From Brachionus koreanus (taxonomy: Eukaryota; Rotifera; Eurotatoria; Ploima; Brachionidae): 27,547 nucleotides of DNA. Under the pieces are notes generated by a model. That model was not told the origin of the DNA. It made no database searches and worked only from the letters and a program-made list of their open reading frames with translations. Positions 1-9,940 of this stretch are shown here, piece by piece (position 1 is the first letter of the stretch; every line of letters begins with the position of its first letter). A program made the position numbers and the translations under genes. Where the stretch lies: the NCBI GenBank assembly GCA_016987375.1, contig PJRA01000444.1:499438-526984 (forward strand), written 5' to 3'.

Positions 1-281
1 ACAGATTGGACAATGTCGGTAGAAACAAAAAAAACGAAAAGTCTACTATAGCGGGATTACGTTAGTCTTCCTGCTTTGTCAGTTTAGTTAAACTAAACTT
101 GACCGTAGAATATTAACTATTATTATTATTATTATTATTTTATTAATTTATCAAAATGGGATTATTTTACTTTTTAATGCTTTTAATTTGTCAAAGCACA
201 TGAGAATGAAATAAGATGAAAAATTTGATAATTATTAAAAATTAAAAAAATTATTTATTAGAAATTAAGGAATAAAATAAT
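1..281. other. Gene-free left edge with short inverted repeat and (TAT)n run
   Basis: No gene is supported here. A near-perfect inverted repeat (9-bp arms, one central base) lies at 81-99, and a TAT microsatellite runs about 118-139. A short open frame at the very start, closed by a stop near 75, followed by this A/T repeat, is reminiscent of a LINE 3' end. The stretch is too short to assign. Confidence 0.4.
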
Positions 282-1459
282 CTAGAGAAGTCTTTTAGGC
301 TCAATCCTACATACAATTATCAAAATATCATCTCGTTGAGTGTGAACATAAGCTAGTTAAAAAATCAATTAAAAATTTAATTTTACATGCTAAATAAAAC
401 AAAAAAAAAGTTTTACATTTCATTGCTTTTGATAGAAGTTCATCTGCCATGCCTTGCAAGTCCTTGTAATAAAAAGAAAAAAATAGCTTATTCAAAATTG
501 AGTTTAAAATAAATGAAAGTTTACTCTCTCGTCAAAGCTATTGACAATATTCTCAATCACATTATCTGTTACTACATCATACAAGCCATCAGATGATAAA
601 ATTATGATATCATCTTTTTGAACCTGAAATTCTTTTTGATCCGAATCCTGCAATATTTCCCTTAAAAAAAATATATATTCAAGTCAAACATTCACACATA
701 CATAAAAAATTCAATTTACTCTTCTGTGACAAAACTAATTCCACTATAACTTGAAGAATCACTGACATATAGCTGTTTAGGACTACTGCCTGCCATAGTC
801 GGCTCTGACTTTTGAACAATAGAGCCATTTCTCACTAGTCTAAAACCAGAATCACCAATATTCAATGCATGCATTAAATTTGTGTTTTTGTTCAATGCCA
901 AAAGACAAAGTGTACCACTGCCATCAATCTTTTTCGACTCCAGAATATGAATTGACTTACAGGCCAACTTGGCCATTTGATTTGGACGAATGTCTTCATT
1001 TTTTAGTATCTCAACTGAATAGCTTAGTAAACTGCGCGAAAAAACCTGAGGATCTATACCAATGTTGCGGTTTCCACCAGCACCATCTGCCAAACCAATG
1101 ACTATACAATTCGAATTTTCAGCAATCATTCCTGAATCATCTCCAAAATCACCTGAAAATTAGATTAAATCTAAGCTCAATGTAAATAGTTTAAGTCTAC
1201 CGGCTTGAATGCTTCTATTCATCTGAGGTATGCTATTTCCTTTGGTAAATTTTGACATGCCATTGACAGCAAAACGAACACAAAAGTTGTTCTGTGGTAA
1301 AACATGATTGTTAAAAGGATGAAAAACAGTATTGGGAAAATGATTATTATGGTGATGACAATTATTTTGTCTTGTATATCCTACAGCAGCATGCTTAGTC
1401 AAATAACTGCTGGCCAAGTTTTTAATCAACGCTTCGCACTGAGACTCTCTTTCCGACAT
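282..1459 (-). CDS. PPTC7: PP2C-family protein phosphatase, PPTC7/PTC7-like (5 exons)
   Basis: Metal-dependent Ser/Thr phosphatase of the PTC7 branch of PP2C; family members act mainly in mitochondria. Exons on the minus strand are 1459-1201, 1152-720, 660-525, 462-417 and 352-282, with introns of 48, 59, 62 and 64 nt. All are GT-AG and in consistent phase, giving about 314 aa (human PPTC7 is about 304). Visible PP2C motifs are FGDDSG, then ADGAGG (metal-binding Asp), a GSGT-LCLLAL strand, NIGDSGFRLVR, LSSDGLYD and a C-terminal RDDILIIV replacing the usual GGKPDDITV. The loop before that last motif is shorter than in vertebrates. The N-terminal ~70 residues are His/Asn-rich (HHHNNHF) with no obvious mitochondrial presequence. 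An in-frame ATG at 1483 would add MKKKKENI; I prefer 1459 because the added part is a homopolymer run. Family call is firm; localisation is inferred. Confidence 0.9.
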
Positions 1460-1650
1460 GATATTTTCTTTTTTTTTTTTCAATTAAAAAAAAATAAATA
1501 AATAAACAAATTTTAAACTATAATAGTGAAATGCTTCACCTTGTCATAATTAGAAAAGTATCCTTAAATTAGATTTTTATTGATATGTTAAATTAAAAAA
1601 AATATTTTTCAAGCTTGGCTAATAGAGAAACTATTTAGTTAGTTTTTTTT

Positions 1651-1671
1651 TCTCTCTCTCTCTCTCTCTCT
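1651..1671. repeat. (TC)n microsatellite
   Basis: Ten uninterrupted TC units directly follow a T tract, upstream of the phosphatase gene. Confidence 0.95.
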
Positions 1672-1794
1672 TAATGAGTGATATTTTGTGAGTGTCACAC
1701 AAATTAATTCTGAAAATAGCTTTAAGCTTTTGTCTTGTAGAAAAAATTTTATGCTTTGTTAATTCGAAAAAATTAAAATTAAATATAGAAAATT

Positions 1795-1800
1795 TTTATT
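1795..1800 (-). terminator. Poly(A) signal AATAAA for the P450 gene
   Basis: AATAAA on the minus strand lies about 20 nt beyond the P450 stop codon. It is the first canonical hexamer downstream. In such AT-rich DNA chance occurrence is likely, so support is positional only. Confidence 0.45.
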
Positions 1801-1820
1801 TTTTTTTTATATATTTTTTT

Positions 1821-3473
1821 TCAAGATTCATCATCATCAGTCAAGTGTAATTCGTTTTCTTGGATGCTCTTGACAAACGAGCTACGGTCAGTGCACAATG
1901 TTTTTATTTCAGATTTCCTTGGACTCATTTGAGCAGCTAGACTAGTTTGACTATGGTTAATTTGGCGACATGTAGATTTAATGCGATAGCTGCCAGGCTC
2001 TAGTTGCGAGCCTAGTGTGAACTGGCGCGGATCTTTATCAACTTCATCTTCTATTTCAAATTCGAAATTTTTGACCAAATTGGACACGAACAAAAATATC
2101 AAATTCAAGGCCAGATTTCTGCCCGGACATGCTCTCTTTCCAGCTCCGAACACAAACAACTGCATGGACTCTTGCACTCTAAAGCTTTCATTATACATAA
2201 ATCTATCTGGTTTGAACTTAAACGCCTCGGCGTAAACGCTCTCATCATGGTGTAATTTCCACAAATTGGGTATAACCATTGTATCTGCTGGTATTTCATA
2301 TCCACACACTTTACTCTTTGTCACTGTCTTACGAAATATGCCCAATGGTATTTGCGACACAAGTCTTAGAGTTTCATGTATGCATGCATTTGTGAAGTTG
2401 AGAATTTTTTTGTCTGATAAAAGCACCATGTCTGCCTGAACATGTTTTCTTATTTCCTCATACAAACGCTGTTGAACATCCTTGTGTACACATATAAACA
2501 AAATAAACGAGTTTACAGTTGCTACTACGCCATCAATGCCAGCAAATATTAGCTCGGTGAGCACATTTTTAATTTGTACCTGAGTGAACATCGGCTTGTC
2601 CAAATTGAGCAGTGATATCATCAAGTCAAGTATGGATCTTAGACAAATATTGTCCGATTGAGAGGTGCCAGTGGATTGGCGCGCTTGACTTGTCTGCTTG
2701 TCCAAAATGAGACCGAGCAGTTTTTTTTGAAAGTCGAGTGCTTTGCAAAGCTGGCTGAGGCCCGAGCTGTCGAAGATGTTCTCCAATGGTCGCATGTTCA
2801 TCATCACATGATACAAACTGCCGATCACATTTTTGCTCATTGCGTCCAAGCTTCTAATCTGTTCGATCAGCAACTGATCGTCAGCCACCTCTTCACCAAA
2901 CAATATAACACTCATCAATTTTGACTGAGATTGATAAATTAAATTTTTAATTTCATAAGCCAATTTTTTATGAGATAAAGACTCGAATTTTTTGAACATG
3001 CTAGCCCATTCGTCCACAAACACAATCTCTGCTATGTCCTTGCGGTCATGAAGTTTTTTCATGTCGGCAAAAAATTTGTGAAAAGCAGTCCTCAATTGAA
3101 GCCATTTTAAATTTGGTTTTGAGAAGACAAGATCTTGGGCACCGTTGGTGGCCAGCTGAACCAGCAAGCAGGTAGGCCTAGCGGCCGCCTCGATTGTCTT
3201 GGTGCAAAGCATCTGGGAGATTGACTCACGGCTGTTAAGCACGACCATCACATGACCAAAAACGCGTATAGTAAATGCGTGTCCGTAGTTTTGTCCCATT
3301 CGGCTCAGACTTAAATGAATCGGCTCTTTTTTCAGATCAAAATAGTTTCCGAAGAGGTGCCGTCCTGGCACCATTGGCGGCATTAAATCCCGCTCATTGA
3401 TGAATTTACGGTACTTTATCAACGCGAATGAGCATACTAAAAGCAAGAATAGGCCTAAAATTATCAAATTCAT
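1821..3473 (-). CDS. Cytochrome P450, CYP2-clan-like microsomal monooxygenase (intronless)
   Basis: 550-aa haem-thiolate monooxygenase, probably ER-bound through an N-terminal anchor (about residues 3-20) followed by a Pro-containing hinge (PPMVPG). Hallmarks: I-helix FAGIDG (about 310-315), K-helix ETLR (367-370), PDRF (422-425) and haem loop FGAGKRACPG (442-451) with Cys449 as iron ligand. The ARPTCLLVQ...DLVFS region near the B-C helices resembles CYP2-clan enzymes; subfamily and substrate cannot be read from sequence. Odd points: the position after the I-helix Asp is Gly rather than the usual Thr; about 45 Ser/Asp-rich residues extend past the normal P450 end (finishing LTDDDES); and the gene has no introns although the phosphatase and kinase here are split, so an old retrocopy is possible. 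The frame is intact and GC-richer than its flanks, so it is probably functional. Confidence 0.95.
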   Translation of the reverse strand: MNLIILGLFLLLVCSFALIKYRKFINERDLMPPMVPGRHLFGNYFDLKKEPIHLSLSRMGQNYGHAFTIRVFGHVMVVLNSRESISQMLCTKTIEAAARPTCLLVQLATNGAQDLVFSKPNLKWLQLRTAFHKFFADMKKLHDRKDIAEIVFVDEWASMFKKFESLSHKKLAYEIKNLIYQSQSKLMSVILFGEEVADDQLLIEQIRSLDAMSKNVIGSLYHVMMNMRPLENIFDSSGLSQLCKALDFQKKLLGLILDKQTSQARQSTGTSQSDNICLRSILDLMISLLNLDKPMFTQVQIKNVLTELIFAGIDGVVATVNSFILFICVHKDVQQRLYEEIRKHVQADMVLLSDKKILNFTNACIHETLRLVSQIPLGIFRKTVTKSKVCGYEIPADTMVIPNLWKLHHDESVYAEAFKFKPDRFMYNESFRVQESMQLFVFGAGKRACPGRNLALNLIFLFVSNLVKNFEFEIEDEVDKDPRQFTLGSQLEPGSYRIKSTCRQINHSQTSLAAQMSPRKSEIKTLCTDRSSFVKSIQENELHLTDDDES

Positions 3474-5834
3474 TCAAAATTTTATTAATTAAAAATTAGT
3501 TTTTAATTCACTATGGAAAATTTGTTGCGAGCTTGTTTAGCTAAAACGCACCCAAATTAATCGCAATGAACTAAATTTGTTTGAAAAATCTCTGAACTTG
3601 ACTAGAAAAAGAAAATTAAATTTTCTTAAATTTTCATTCAAATCATGACCCAGTGCTTTTTTGCTACATGCTAGTATTATAATAAAAAAGCTTTTATTTT
3701 TTGAATAATAGTTTTTTAAATTATTGATTTTTAGTTTAATTTTAAAATTTTATAAATCTAAATTGATCAAAATTGACAATTATTTGCAAGTATTGTGCAG
3801 ACTAAATTTTGAACAATAAAGCTGATATTTATGACAAGAAGATAGTTGAAAAAGCTGACAAATTGGATGAGATTTTTACAGATGTTATATCTTTTCAGAC
3901 ATTTAATTAAAAACTGAAAAGTTGAATTTTTTTAAATGAAAAATTATTTAATTCAAATATCTAAAAATACTGTTTACCCTTGTAAATAAGTGTATACGCC
4001 AGTTATATCAAGACAATAAGCAATTTTTTAGTCTTTCTAAAATTGTGTAATATTTTAGCTCCATATTTTAAAATTATAGAGCGTTTAACACTTAAAAGCC
4101 TAAGGGGTCTTTTTTCTTACTTTATTTGTTTTTTATTCAATAAATTTAATCACATTAAAAAAAAAATTTTTTTTCTTGCTAGCAAATTTTTATGATAGAT
4201 AGTATTTTCTTCTGCTGGTAATTTTTTTTCACTTGCTTGTAAAATTAAGTGTATGATAGCAATATATTTTTTTTTGATAGCAAAAATATTTTTATTGATA
4301 TTAAGTTAGAAAAGAATAAAAAAGAAATTAAGCTAAGTACATACAAAAAATATAAAAATTTCATATGGAAATATTAATTTGAGTTTTTTCGCTGTATTTT
4401 TGATTTTCTGAAAGAACTATTTTTTTTATTTCTTTTTTAAGTTGTAGAACCACAAGGTCTACCACAACGATTTGGATCATTTTGAAGGTTTTAGTGCATC
4501 AGCTTGATAATTTTGATCAATATTCCAATCATTCGGTTCATTTAATTGTAACGGATTCGATTAGCTTTCACTATTTATAACATTGGATAAAATGTAATAC
4601 TCTTGAAACGAATTTTTCAAAGGAGTAGCTTGTTGTTGTTGCTGTTCTTGTTACAAAACAATTTGGGATTTTTTGTTAAGTTATCAACTATTTGTTTATA
4701 TATCATTTTTCAAGAAAATCAATTAAGTTATTCAATTAATTATTTAGGAAGCATATAAAAGAATTAACCTATCAAGTGTGAAAATTTAGCCATCATTATT
4801 TTATTTTTTTGTAAATAAGTAAGTTTAAAAGATCTTGATCGAAGCCTCCTCGCATTTTTACAAAACAAATTTAACCAAATTTAAGCTTTGCACAACAAGG
4901 TTAGTTTATTTAACAATTTTCATATCAGCTAATGAAAAAGGATACAAGAGCGAACGATCTTCTCTCTTTATTAGACCGCTCAATTACAATTGGATTGTAA
5001 GGTACAGTATTCAAATGACTCGCAACTAATAAAAAACAATCCTGTTCGAAATTGAAAGTTTTTATTTTTATTTCTGGCAATTAAGGATTCTTTACTCGCA
5101 ATATCAAAAGCTTTCCGCCTCGCATATTTCCGAAAAAAAAATAATAGATAATTGTCAAATTTTTTGAGCAAAAGTGCCGATCATACATGCATCGAATTGA
5201 TCTTCAATATCACAATTTTTACTGGTTATTGTTATTTGCTACATGATAATAGACTATCTTCTTTTCTAATAATTTGAGAGACTAAATATTAAAAATGAAA
5301 AAAAAAATTTGAATTTCACAAATTTGAATATTTGTATTTCTGTAACAAATTAAAAAGAAAAAATAAAAGAAAAAGGTTTTGTGAAAAATAGAACAGAACA
5401 AAAAGTTAAAATTCTTATAACTTTACTTTTAAAAGTCAAAATCCAAAATGGGCTAAATCCAAAATTTTTAGTTAAAAGTTTTGGTTAAATAAGGTCATGA
5501 TAACTGGAATAAGCCAATATTTTGTAGAAGAGATTATTCCCTATCAGAATTGATGCAATGCTTTTCGGATTAGCATATTTGAACATGAGTTGGGCTTGAA
5601 GACAAGATACTTTTTTTTGAATCTTTGAGTGGCTGTGGTCAAAAATTTCTCCCTCCAAAAAAATCTATTTTCTAGACTTTTAAGTATGCAGATTAATAAT
5701 TTTAAGTCGGTTCTACGAATTTCAGATTCTTATATAAAAGTAAAATAAAAGTGCTTGATTGGGAAAGTAATGTTAATGGAGCGTGCAGACTAACTGACGA
5801 CTGTCAGTTTGTAACTGGGATAACATTTTCTAAC
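3474..5834. other. Long AT-rich intergenic stretch without intact genes
   Basis: No intact gene recognised on either strand. Short open frames around 4835-5171 lack coding-like composition. The only coding-like trace is the Q-rich remnant at 4437-4650. Confidence 0.55.
4437..4650 (-). pseudogene. Degraded coding remnant with poly-Q and Cys/Gly-rich tail
   Basis: Read on the minus strand, one frame gives a run beginning QEQQQQQATPLKNSF and continuing with coding-like residues (EPNDWNIDQNYQADALKPS), interrupted by one in-frame stop. It then shifts to another frame ending NDPNRCGRPCGSTT before a stop. The composition is unlike random AT-rich translation, but the stop and frame change suggest a dead gene or a misjudged exon pair. 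The RPxGSTT ending is reminiscent of AT-hook-like or transposase-linked proteins; this is a weak guess. Confidence 0.3.
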
Positions 5835-6092
5835 TAAAAGATTTTTTATTCTATAAAATTTTTTAGAATTAAAAAGATAAAAAAGTTGCAGACAGCTGAA
5901 GCTACAATGATTAAGAAAAATCTTAGTCTTCAAAAGACATCAAGAAAAACTCAACTATTTTATTTAACATTGGTCAAAGAGAATAATGAATTAAGTCCAA
6001 AAAAACTGACTCAAAATTACATGAATACCAATTTTTGTTCAAGGAACATATCACTAATAACAAGTTCTTGTCTAGAAACATTAAACTTTTAA
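5835..6092 (+). pseudogene. LINE reverse-transcriptase C-terminal fragment, copy 1 (family I)
   Basis: About 85 bp (roughly 5865-5960) are clearly homologous to 9248-9345, and the translated frame (FFRIKKIKKLQTAEATMIKK, then NLSLQK) aligns with the antisense element at 19352-20113 ([17 protein letters not shown], then KRSRSTNLL). This is the region after the RT domain of a non-LTR element. Beyond about 5965 the resemblance stops, so the copy is truncated or recombined. An open frame of 68 aa (5886-6092) spans it but has no independent support as a gene. Confidence 0.6.
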
Positions 6093-6317
6093 AAAATATA
6101 AAAATAAATTTCTGAATAGAATTGCCCAATTTATTATTAATAAGAAAAAAAATTCTAAAATTTAGATTCATTTTAAAAAAAAAAGTTACTTAATTTATTA
6201 TAAACAATCGAAATTTAAATTTAAATGACATATAAACTAAATGAATAATAGTTTTTAATTGAATTGAAAAAAAAAGTGTATTTTACAGACAAAAAGAAAA
6301 AAATTAAATTTTTTAAA

Positions 6318-8741
6318 ATGATTTTGAAAATTTTATTAATAATTTTACTAAGTCAAAAAAGCTTGGCATGTCCATTTAAACAATGCAGACAATACGAGCA
6401 TGCAAGCGATCCAAGACCAATGTGTATATGTGGCCTGGGTGAACAAAGATTCAAATTCGAAGCCAACTCATCCAACACAGTTAAAAAACTATCTATCCTT
6501 AAAATAATGAATTTTGTCAGACTTCCAATAAAAGCATTCAGTGGTCTACAAATTAGAGAGCTTATTTTATCCAATTCACCAAGTTACATACTAAAAAATG
6601 GCATATTTCAGAATATTCAAAAATTGGCCATCATCGAACTGTCAAATATGCCTAATTTAAGAGCAATAAGCAAAGGACCTATGTGGCTTATGACCAACAG
6701 AATCACTGAATTGAGAATCATAAATGTGCCCTCTTTGAAAAAGTTGCACTTGGTCTCGTTCAAAAATTTGATTATACTTGATATTTCTTCAACAAAGCTG
6801 AATCAACTTGTTCTGACTTCAAATCCAAATTTGGCTCTAGTTCGAATCCAAAAGTGTTTCATTAATAACTTAACAATTTCTCATTTGGCCAGTCTAACCG
6901 AAATGTACATTCAAAACAACCAAATAGATGGCTTAAAAGCCCATAATCTATCCATACTAAACTATTTGAATATTGAGTCAAACAAGTTTAAATCTACCCC
7001 AGAGCTGACTGATCTTTTCAATTTAAGAACTCTTATTTTGGACAACAATGGCTTGGACGATTCAATTGGAACATATTTGGAAAAAATAAATTCTGTTCAA
7101 GATTTATCAATAAGAAAAAATTTTATTAAAAATACAAATTTTTTGACTAGTTTAACAAGGATTAAAAATTTGATTTTAAGTGATAATTTAATTGACTATT
7201 TTGACTTTGATATGCTAAAAGAAAATTTAAAATTTTTAGATTTAGAATCGAATTTAATCGAAAATGAGCTTATTTTAATCAATTCAAATTTGGAAATTTT
7301 AAATCTAAACAAAAATCGAATTAAAAATTTAATTATTAGCAATTTATTATTTTTAAAAAATGTTTATTTGGGCTCGAATATGTTTGAAATTATTGAAATT
7401 ATAAATTGTCCCAATTTAATCTATTTGGAAGTGGTCAATTCAAATTTGTCAAGTTTACGATTGGAAAATTTGTTTTCTTTGGAATATTTGAGTGTGAAAA
7501 ATTTAAATTGGGATGTGTTAAATATGGGAAATTTTCCATCGTTAAGAATACTAGAGTTGGAAAATACCAAAGTTGAAGAATTTATGAGCTTTTTTGCATC
7601 TGACAGAGTTCAAGGTTTGACTGTGCGAAACAGTGGAGTAAAAAATTTTCCCTATCAAACTTTCAGCTTGTTTCCAAGCATATACGGAATTGACTTTAGC
7701 CATAACAATCTGACCACTATTGATAATTCAAGTCTATTCTATGGCAGGTATGTCGAGATGGCCCACAATCAGATCAGTCAAATAGAAAATTTGGACTTTT
7801 TAATTTCGTACAATTTCTATGTGGACTTGTCTTTTAATCGCATGGGAAACTTAGAACTCAAAGGAAATGAGAATTCAGCTATTGAAGATTTAATGCTAGC
7901 TGGGAATCAAATAGAAAAAATTGACATATCCGATCATGCAGATTTGGTCAGACTAAATCTAAGTCACAACCGAATAGCTGAGTTTAATGCTTTTAATTTG
8001 CCAAAGCTTAAAGTCTTAGACTTGTCTTTTAATGGAATAGACATGTTCAATGTAGTATCGGATGAAATGGCAATTAATCTAAATTATTTGAACATGTCGT
8101 CAAATAATTTGTCTTATTTTAGTTTTGAGAAATTTACCAATATTATTGGTTTGATGGCAAGTAACAATTTGCTGACCAGTATTGATGGTGGCTCATTTAG
8201 CCTAATTGATTTGGATCTTTCATTCAATCGTATTGGCAATTTAAGTTTTTTGGCAAATTTTCCACTTCTCAAGCATCTCAATCTAAGTAACAATTTAATT
8301 ACTGAATTAGATGAAAACATTTTTGATAAAAATCTAGATTTAGTGTCTATTGATTTGTCTAATAACTATTTGACAAAAATTCCCAGTCTTGATAAATTAA
8401 TTTTTATTAGCTATTTTAGTATGGCCGGTCAAAATGGAAGATTTAAGTACATACATGATTATGCATTTTCTAACCGATATGGAAATGAGCTCAATGTTGA
8501 TCTGAGTCGAAATGGACTTGAAAGTTTTGGCAAAAAAATGCTATGCAACAGGAATAGTAAAAAAGTGACCATATCGACTATTAAAATTGACTGTGGGCTA
8601 AGGATCAGAAAGTGTGTGTATCAAAATTTGCACATGTTCCTACCTGATGAGTGTCATTTGAAAATTTATAGAAATTTTTGTAATCAACATTCTAGATTTG
8701 TATTCTATGAACCAGTCAGTAAATCTTGTCCGCATGATTAA
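6318..8741 (+). CDS. Secreted leucine-rich-repeat protein (about 807 aa, intronless)
   Basis: Begins with a signal peptide (MILKILLIILLSQKSLA) followed by a Cys-bearing cap (CPFKQC, then CIC) like an LRR N-terminal cap. It is then almost wholly LRRs with LxxLxLxxNxI/L phasing, more than 25 units; clear examples are LRTLILDNNGLD, LNLSHNRIAEF and HLNLSNNLITEL. The C-terminal ~80 residues carry several Cys (LCNR, DCG, RKC, DEC, FCNQ, SCPHD), resembling an LRRCT cap. No transmembrane segment or GPI-type hydrophobic tail follows, so a secreted protein is inferred. An in-frame ATG at 6264 exists, but it would add a Lys-rich stretch before the signal peptide and lies upstream of a good splice acceptor (TTTTACAG, ending 6288); hence the 6318 start. 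The central third (about 7080-7500) is markedly richer in A/T codons than the ends. Ligand and function unknown; chaoptin- or connectin-like adhesion proteins are structural analogues only. Confidence 0.88.
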   Translation: MILKILLIILLSQKSLACPFKQCRQYEHASDPRPMCICGLGEQRFKFEANSSNTVKKLSILKIMNFVRLPIKAFSGLQIRELILSNSPSYILKNGIFQNIQKLAIIELSNMPNLRAISKGPMWLMTNRITELRIINVPSLKKLHLVSFKNLIILDISSTKLNQLVLTSNPNLALVRIQKCFINNLTISHLASLTEMYIQNNQIDGLKAHNLSILNYLNIESNKFKSTPELTDLFNLRTLILDNNGLDDSIGTYLEKINSVQDLSIRKNFIKNTNFLTSLTRIKNLILSDNLIDYFDFDMLKENLKFLDLESNLIENELILINSNLEILNLNKNRIKNLIISNLLFLKNVYLGSNMFEIIEIINCPNLIYLEVVNSNLSSLRLENLFSLEYLSVKNLNWDVLNMGNFPSLRILELENTKVEEFMSFFASDRVQGLTVRNSGVKNFPYQTFSLFPSIYGIDFSHNNLTTIDNSSLFYGRYVEMAHNQISQIENLDFLISYNFYVDLSFNRMGNLELKGNENSAIEDLMLAGNQIEKIDISDHADLVRLNLSHNRIAEFNAFNLPKLKVLDLSFNGIDMFNVVSDEMAINLNYLNMSSNNLSYFSFEKFTNIIGLMASNNLLTSIDGGSFSLIDLDLSFNRIGNLSFLANFPLLKHLNLSNNLITELDENIFDKNLDLVSIDLSNNYLTKIPSLDKLIFISYFSMAGQNGRFKYIHDYAFSNRYGNELNVDLSRNGLESFGKKMLCNRNSKKVTISTIKIDCGLRIRKCVYQNLHMFLPDECHLKIYRNFCNQHSRFVFYEPVSKSCPHD

Positions 8742-8854
8742 GTTTTTCTTTTTTTTCAATTTTTTCAAATCAATAACATTTAATGTTAAATAGAAATTTT
8801 TTCTAATCTTCAATTTGAATATCTAGTCACGCACTGGATTCTATATTTATTATA

Positions 8855-8860
8855 AATAAA
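8855..8860 (+). terminator. Poly(A) signal AATAAA for the LRR gene
   Basis: Canonical hexamer about 115 nt past the LRR stop codon. Support is positional only. Confidence 0.45.
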
Positions 8861-9234
8861 ATTTTTAATATAAAATTAAGTTTTTTTTTATTGAATTAAT
8901 AATAGACATAATATGCTAGTGGTGATAAACGTAGATGCTTCCAAAGAAAAAGAGCTAGTAATAATAGACACGTTTTTTTTTTGTAATAAAAAAATATTAA
9001 AAAAAATTCTATGGTGTTTTATAAAATAAAAAAAGTCGCATAAAAACAAAGTGAATTAGTTTGGAAATTCTATGCTTTTAAGTATCCAAACATACACATA
9101 TTGATTTGTACACAACACAACTTTGGCGCATGCATAAAACACAATCTAATCGATTTCAAAATATTCTTAAATCATATCACAACTTTAAGTCTTGAGATTT
9201 TTTTGCTTAAAATGTTTAAAAAATTTTATGAAGA
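8861..9234. other. Intergenic, nothing recognised
   Basis: AT-rich spacer between the LRR gene and LINE copy 2; no coding frame, RNA gene or repeat seen. Confidence 0.5.
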
Positions 9235-9940
9235 TGTAATAAAGTGAAAAATTTTTTAGAATTAAATAGATAAATAACTTGTAGACAACTGAGACTACAA
9301 TGATTAAGAAAAATCTTAGTATTCAAAAGAGATCAAGAACAACTAATCTTCTAAGTGCACTTGGAATAGAAAAAATGGAAGAAAAGCTTTTTAAAGGAAA
9401 AATGCTATTCACAAAAAGATTATTAAACAATTAAATGACCATGGGTGCATTAAGCGGTTTAGAAACAGACAAGACCTGTTAAGAAATATATAATAAAAAT
9501 CTTTATTTAAAGAATTGAATGACCTCCTAAAAGATAAGGAGAAAGGAACATTACATAAAAAGTAGAAATTAAACTGAAATTTAAGAAATACAAATCAAAA
9601 TGGTACAACCTATTCTATCAAAGAATGTTTGGAAAATATAGGAAATATGACATTGAAATTGATTTGAGTCCCACTAAACGAATAGAAAGAAAATTTATTA
9701 GTGGAAATCCGTCGATGAACTACTGGTCCTCTCTACTGGTCATCGATGAAAATTTAAAAATAACGTTTAAAAGATTAGAAGAAAATAAAATTGAATAATA
9801 TTTAATTAAATTTAAAAAATTTAAAACTTCAACAGAATGGATTCAAAATTTGTCTTATACTTTCTTTAAAGCATTTTATTTTAATTTTTTAACATCGTTT
9901 AAAAGGCGTTCATTTAAATAATAATAATAATAATAAAATG
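9235..9940 (+). mobile_element. 5'-truncated LINE, copy 2 (family I), with 3'UTR hairpin and (AAT)n tail
   Basis: Non-LTR retrotransposon 3' end in sense orientation. Coding traces in order: TTETTMIKKNLSIQKRSRTT, then NLLSALGIEKMEEK, then FTKRLLNN, all disrupted by stops and shifts. An open frame at 9559-9798 follows (KWYNLFYQRMFGKYRK, then MNYWSSLLVIDENL, ending ENKIE). The STNLL-type block matches the antisense element at 19352-20113, and its start matches copy 1 at 5835. After the stop a ~90-nt 3'UTR ends in AACATCG...AGGCGTTCATT followed by (AAT)6. The same terminal motif recurs at 17600-17645, which marks it as the element's true 3' end. Clade is not certain; this is the RT C-terminal region of a CR1/RTE-like LINE. 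Confidence 0.75.

Larger units (their letters stand above)
1484..1820. other. Intergenic spacer between PPTC7-like and P450 genes
   Basis: No coding potential seen. It holds a (TC)10 microsatellite and T-rich tracts. It contains the 5' flank of the phosphatase and the 3' end of the P450 (both minus strand). Confidence 0.6.

Noticed and set aside
865..1101. Plus-strand open frame opposite the phosphatase
   Set aside because: It lies entirely antisense to a conserved PP2C exon; no independent homology.
2017..2924. Open frames on either strand overlapping the P450
   Set aside because: All are shadows of the P450 reading frame, which carries every family motif.
4835..5171. Two overlapping short frames on opposite strands
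   Set aside because: Composition is that of random AT-rich DNA; no motif, splice context or repeat.
5974..6171. Minus-strand frame MNLNFRIFF...
   Set aside because: Low-complexity AT translation, antisense to the LINE fragment.
6353..6574. Minus-strand frame inside the LRR gene
   Set aside because: Antisense shadow of the LRR coding sequence.
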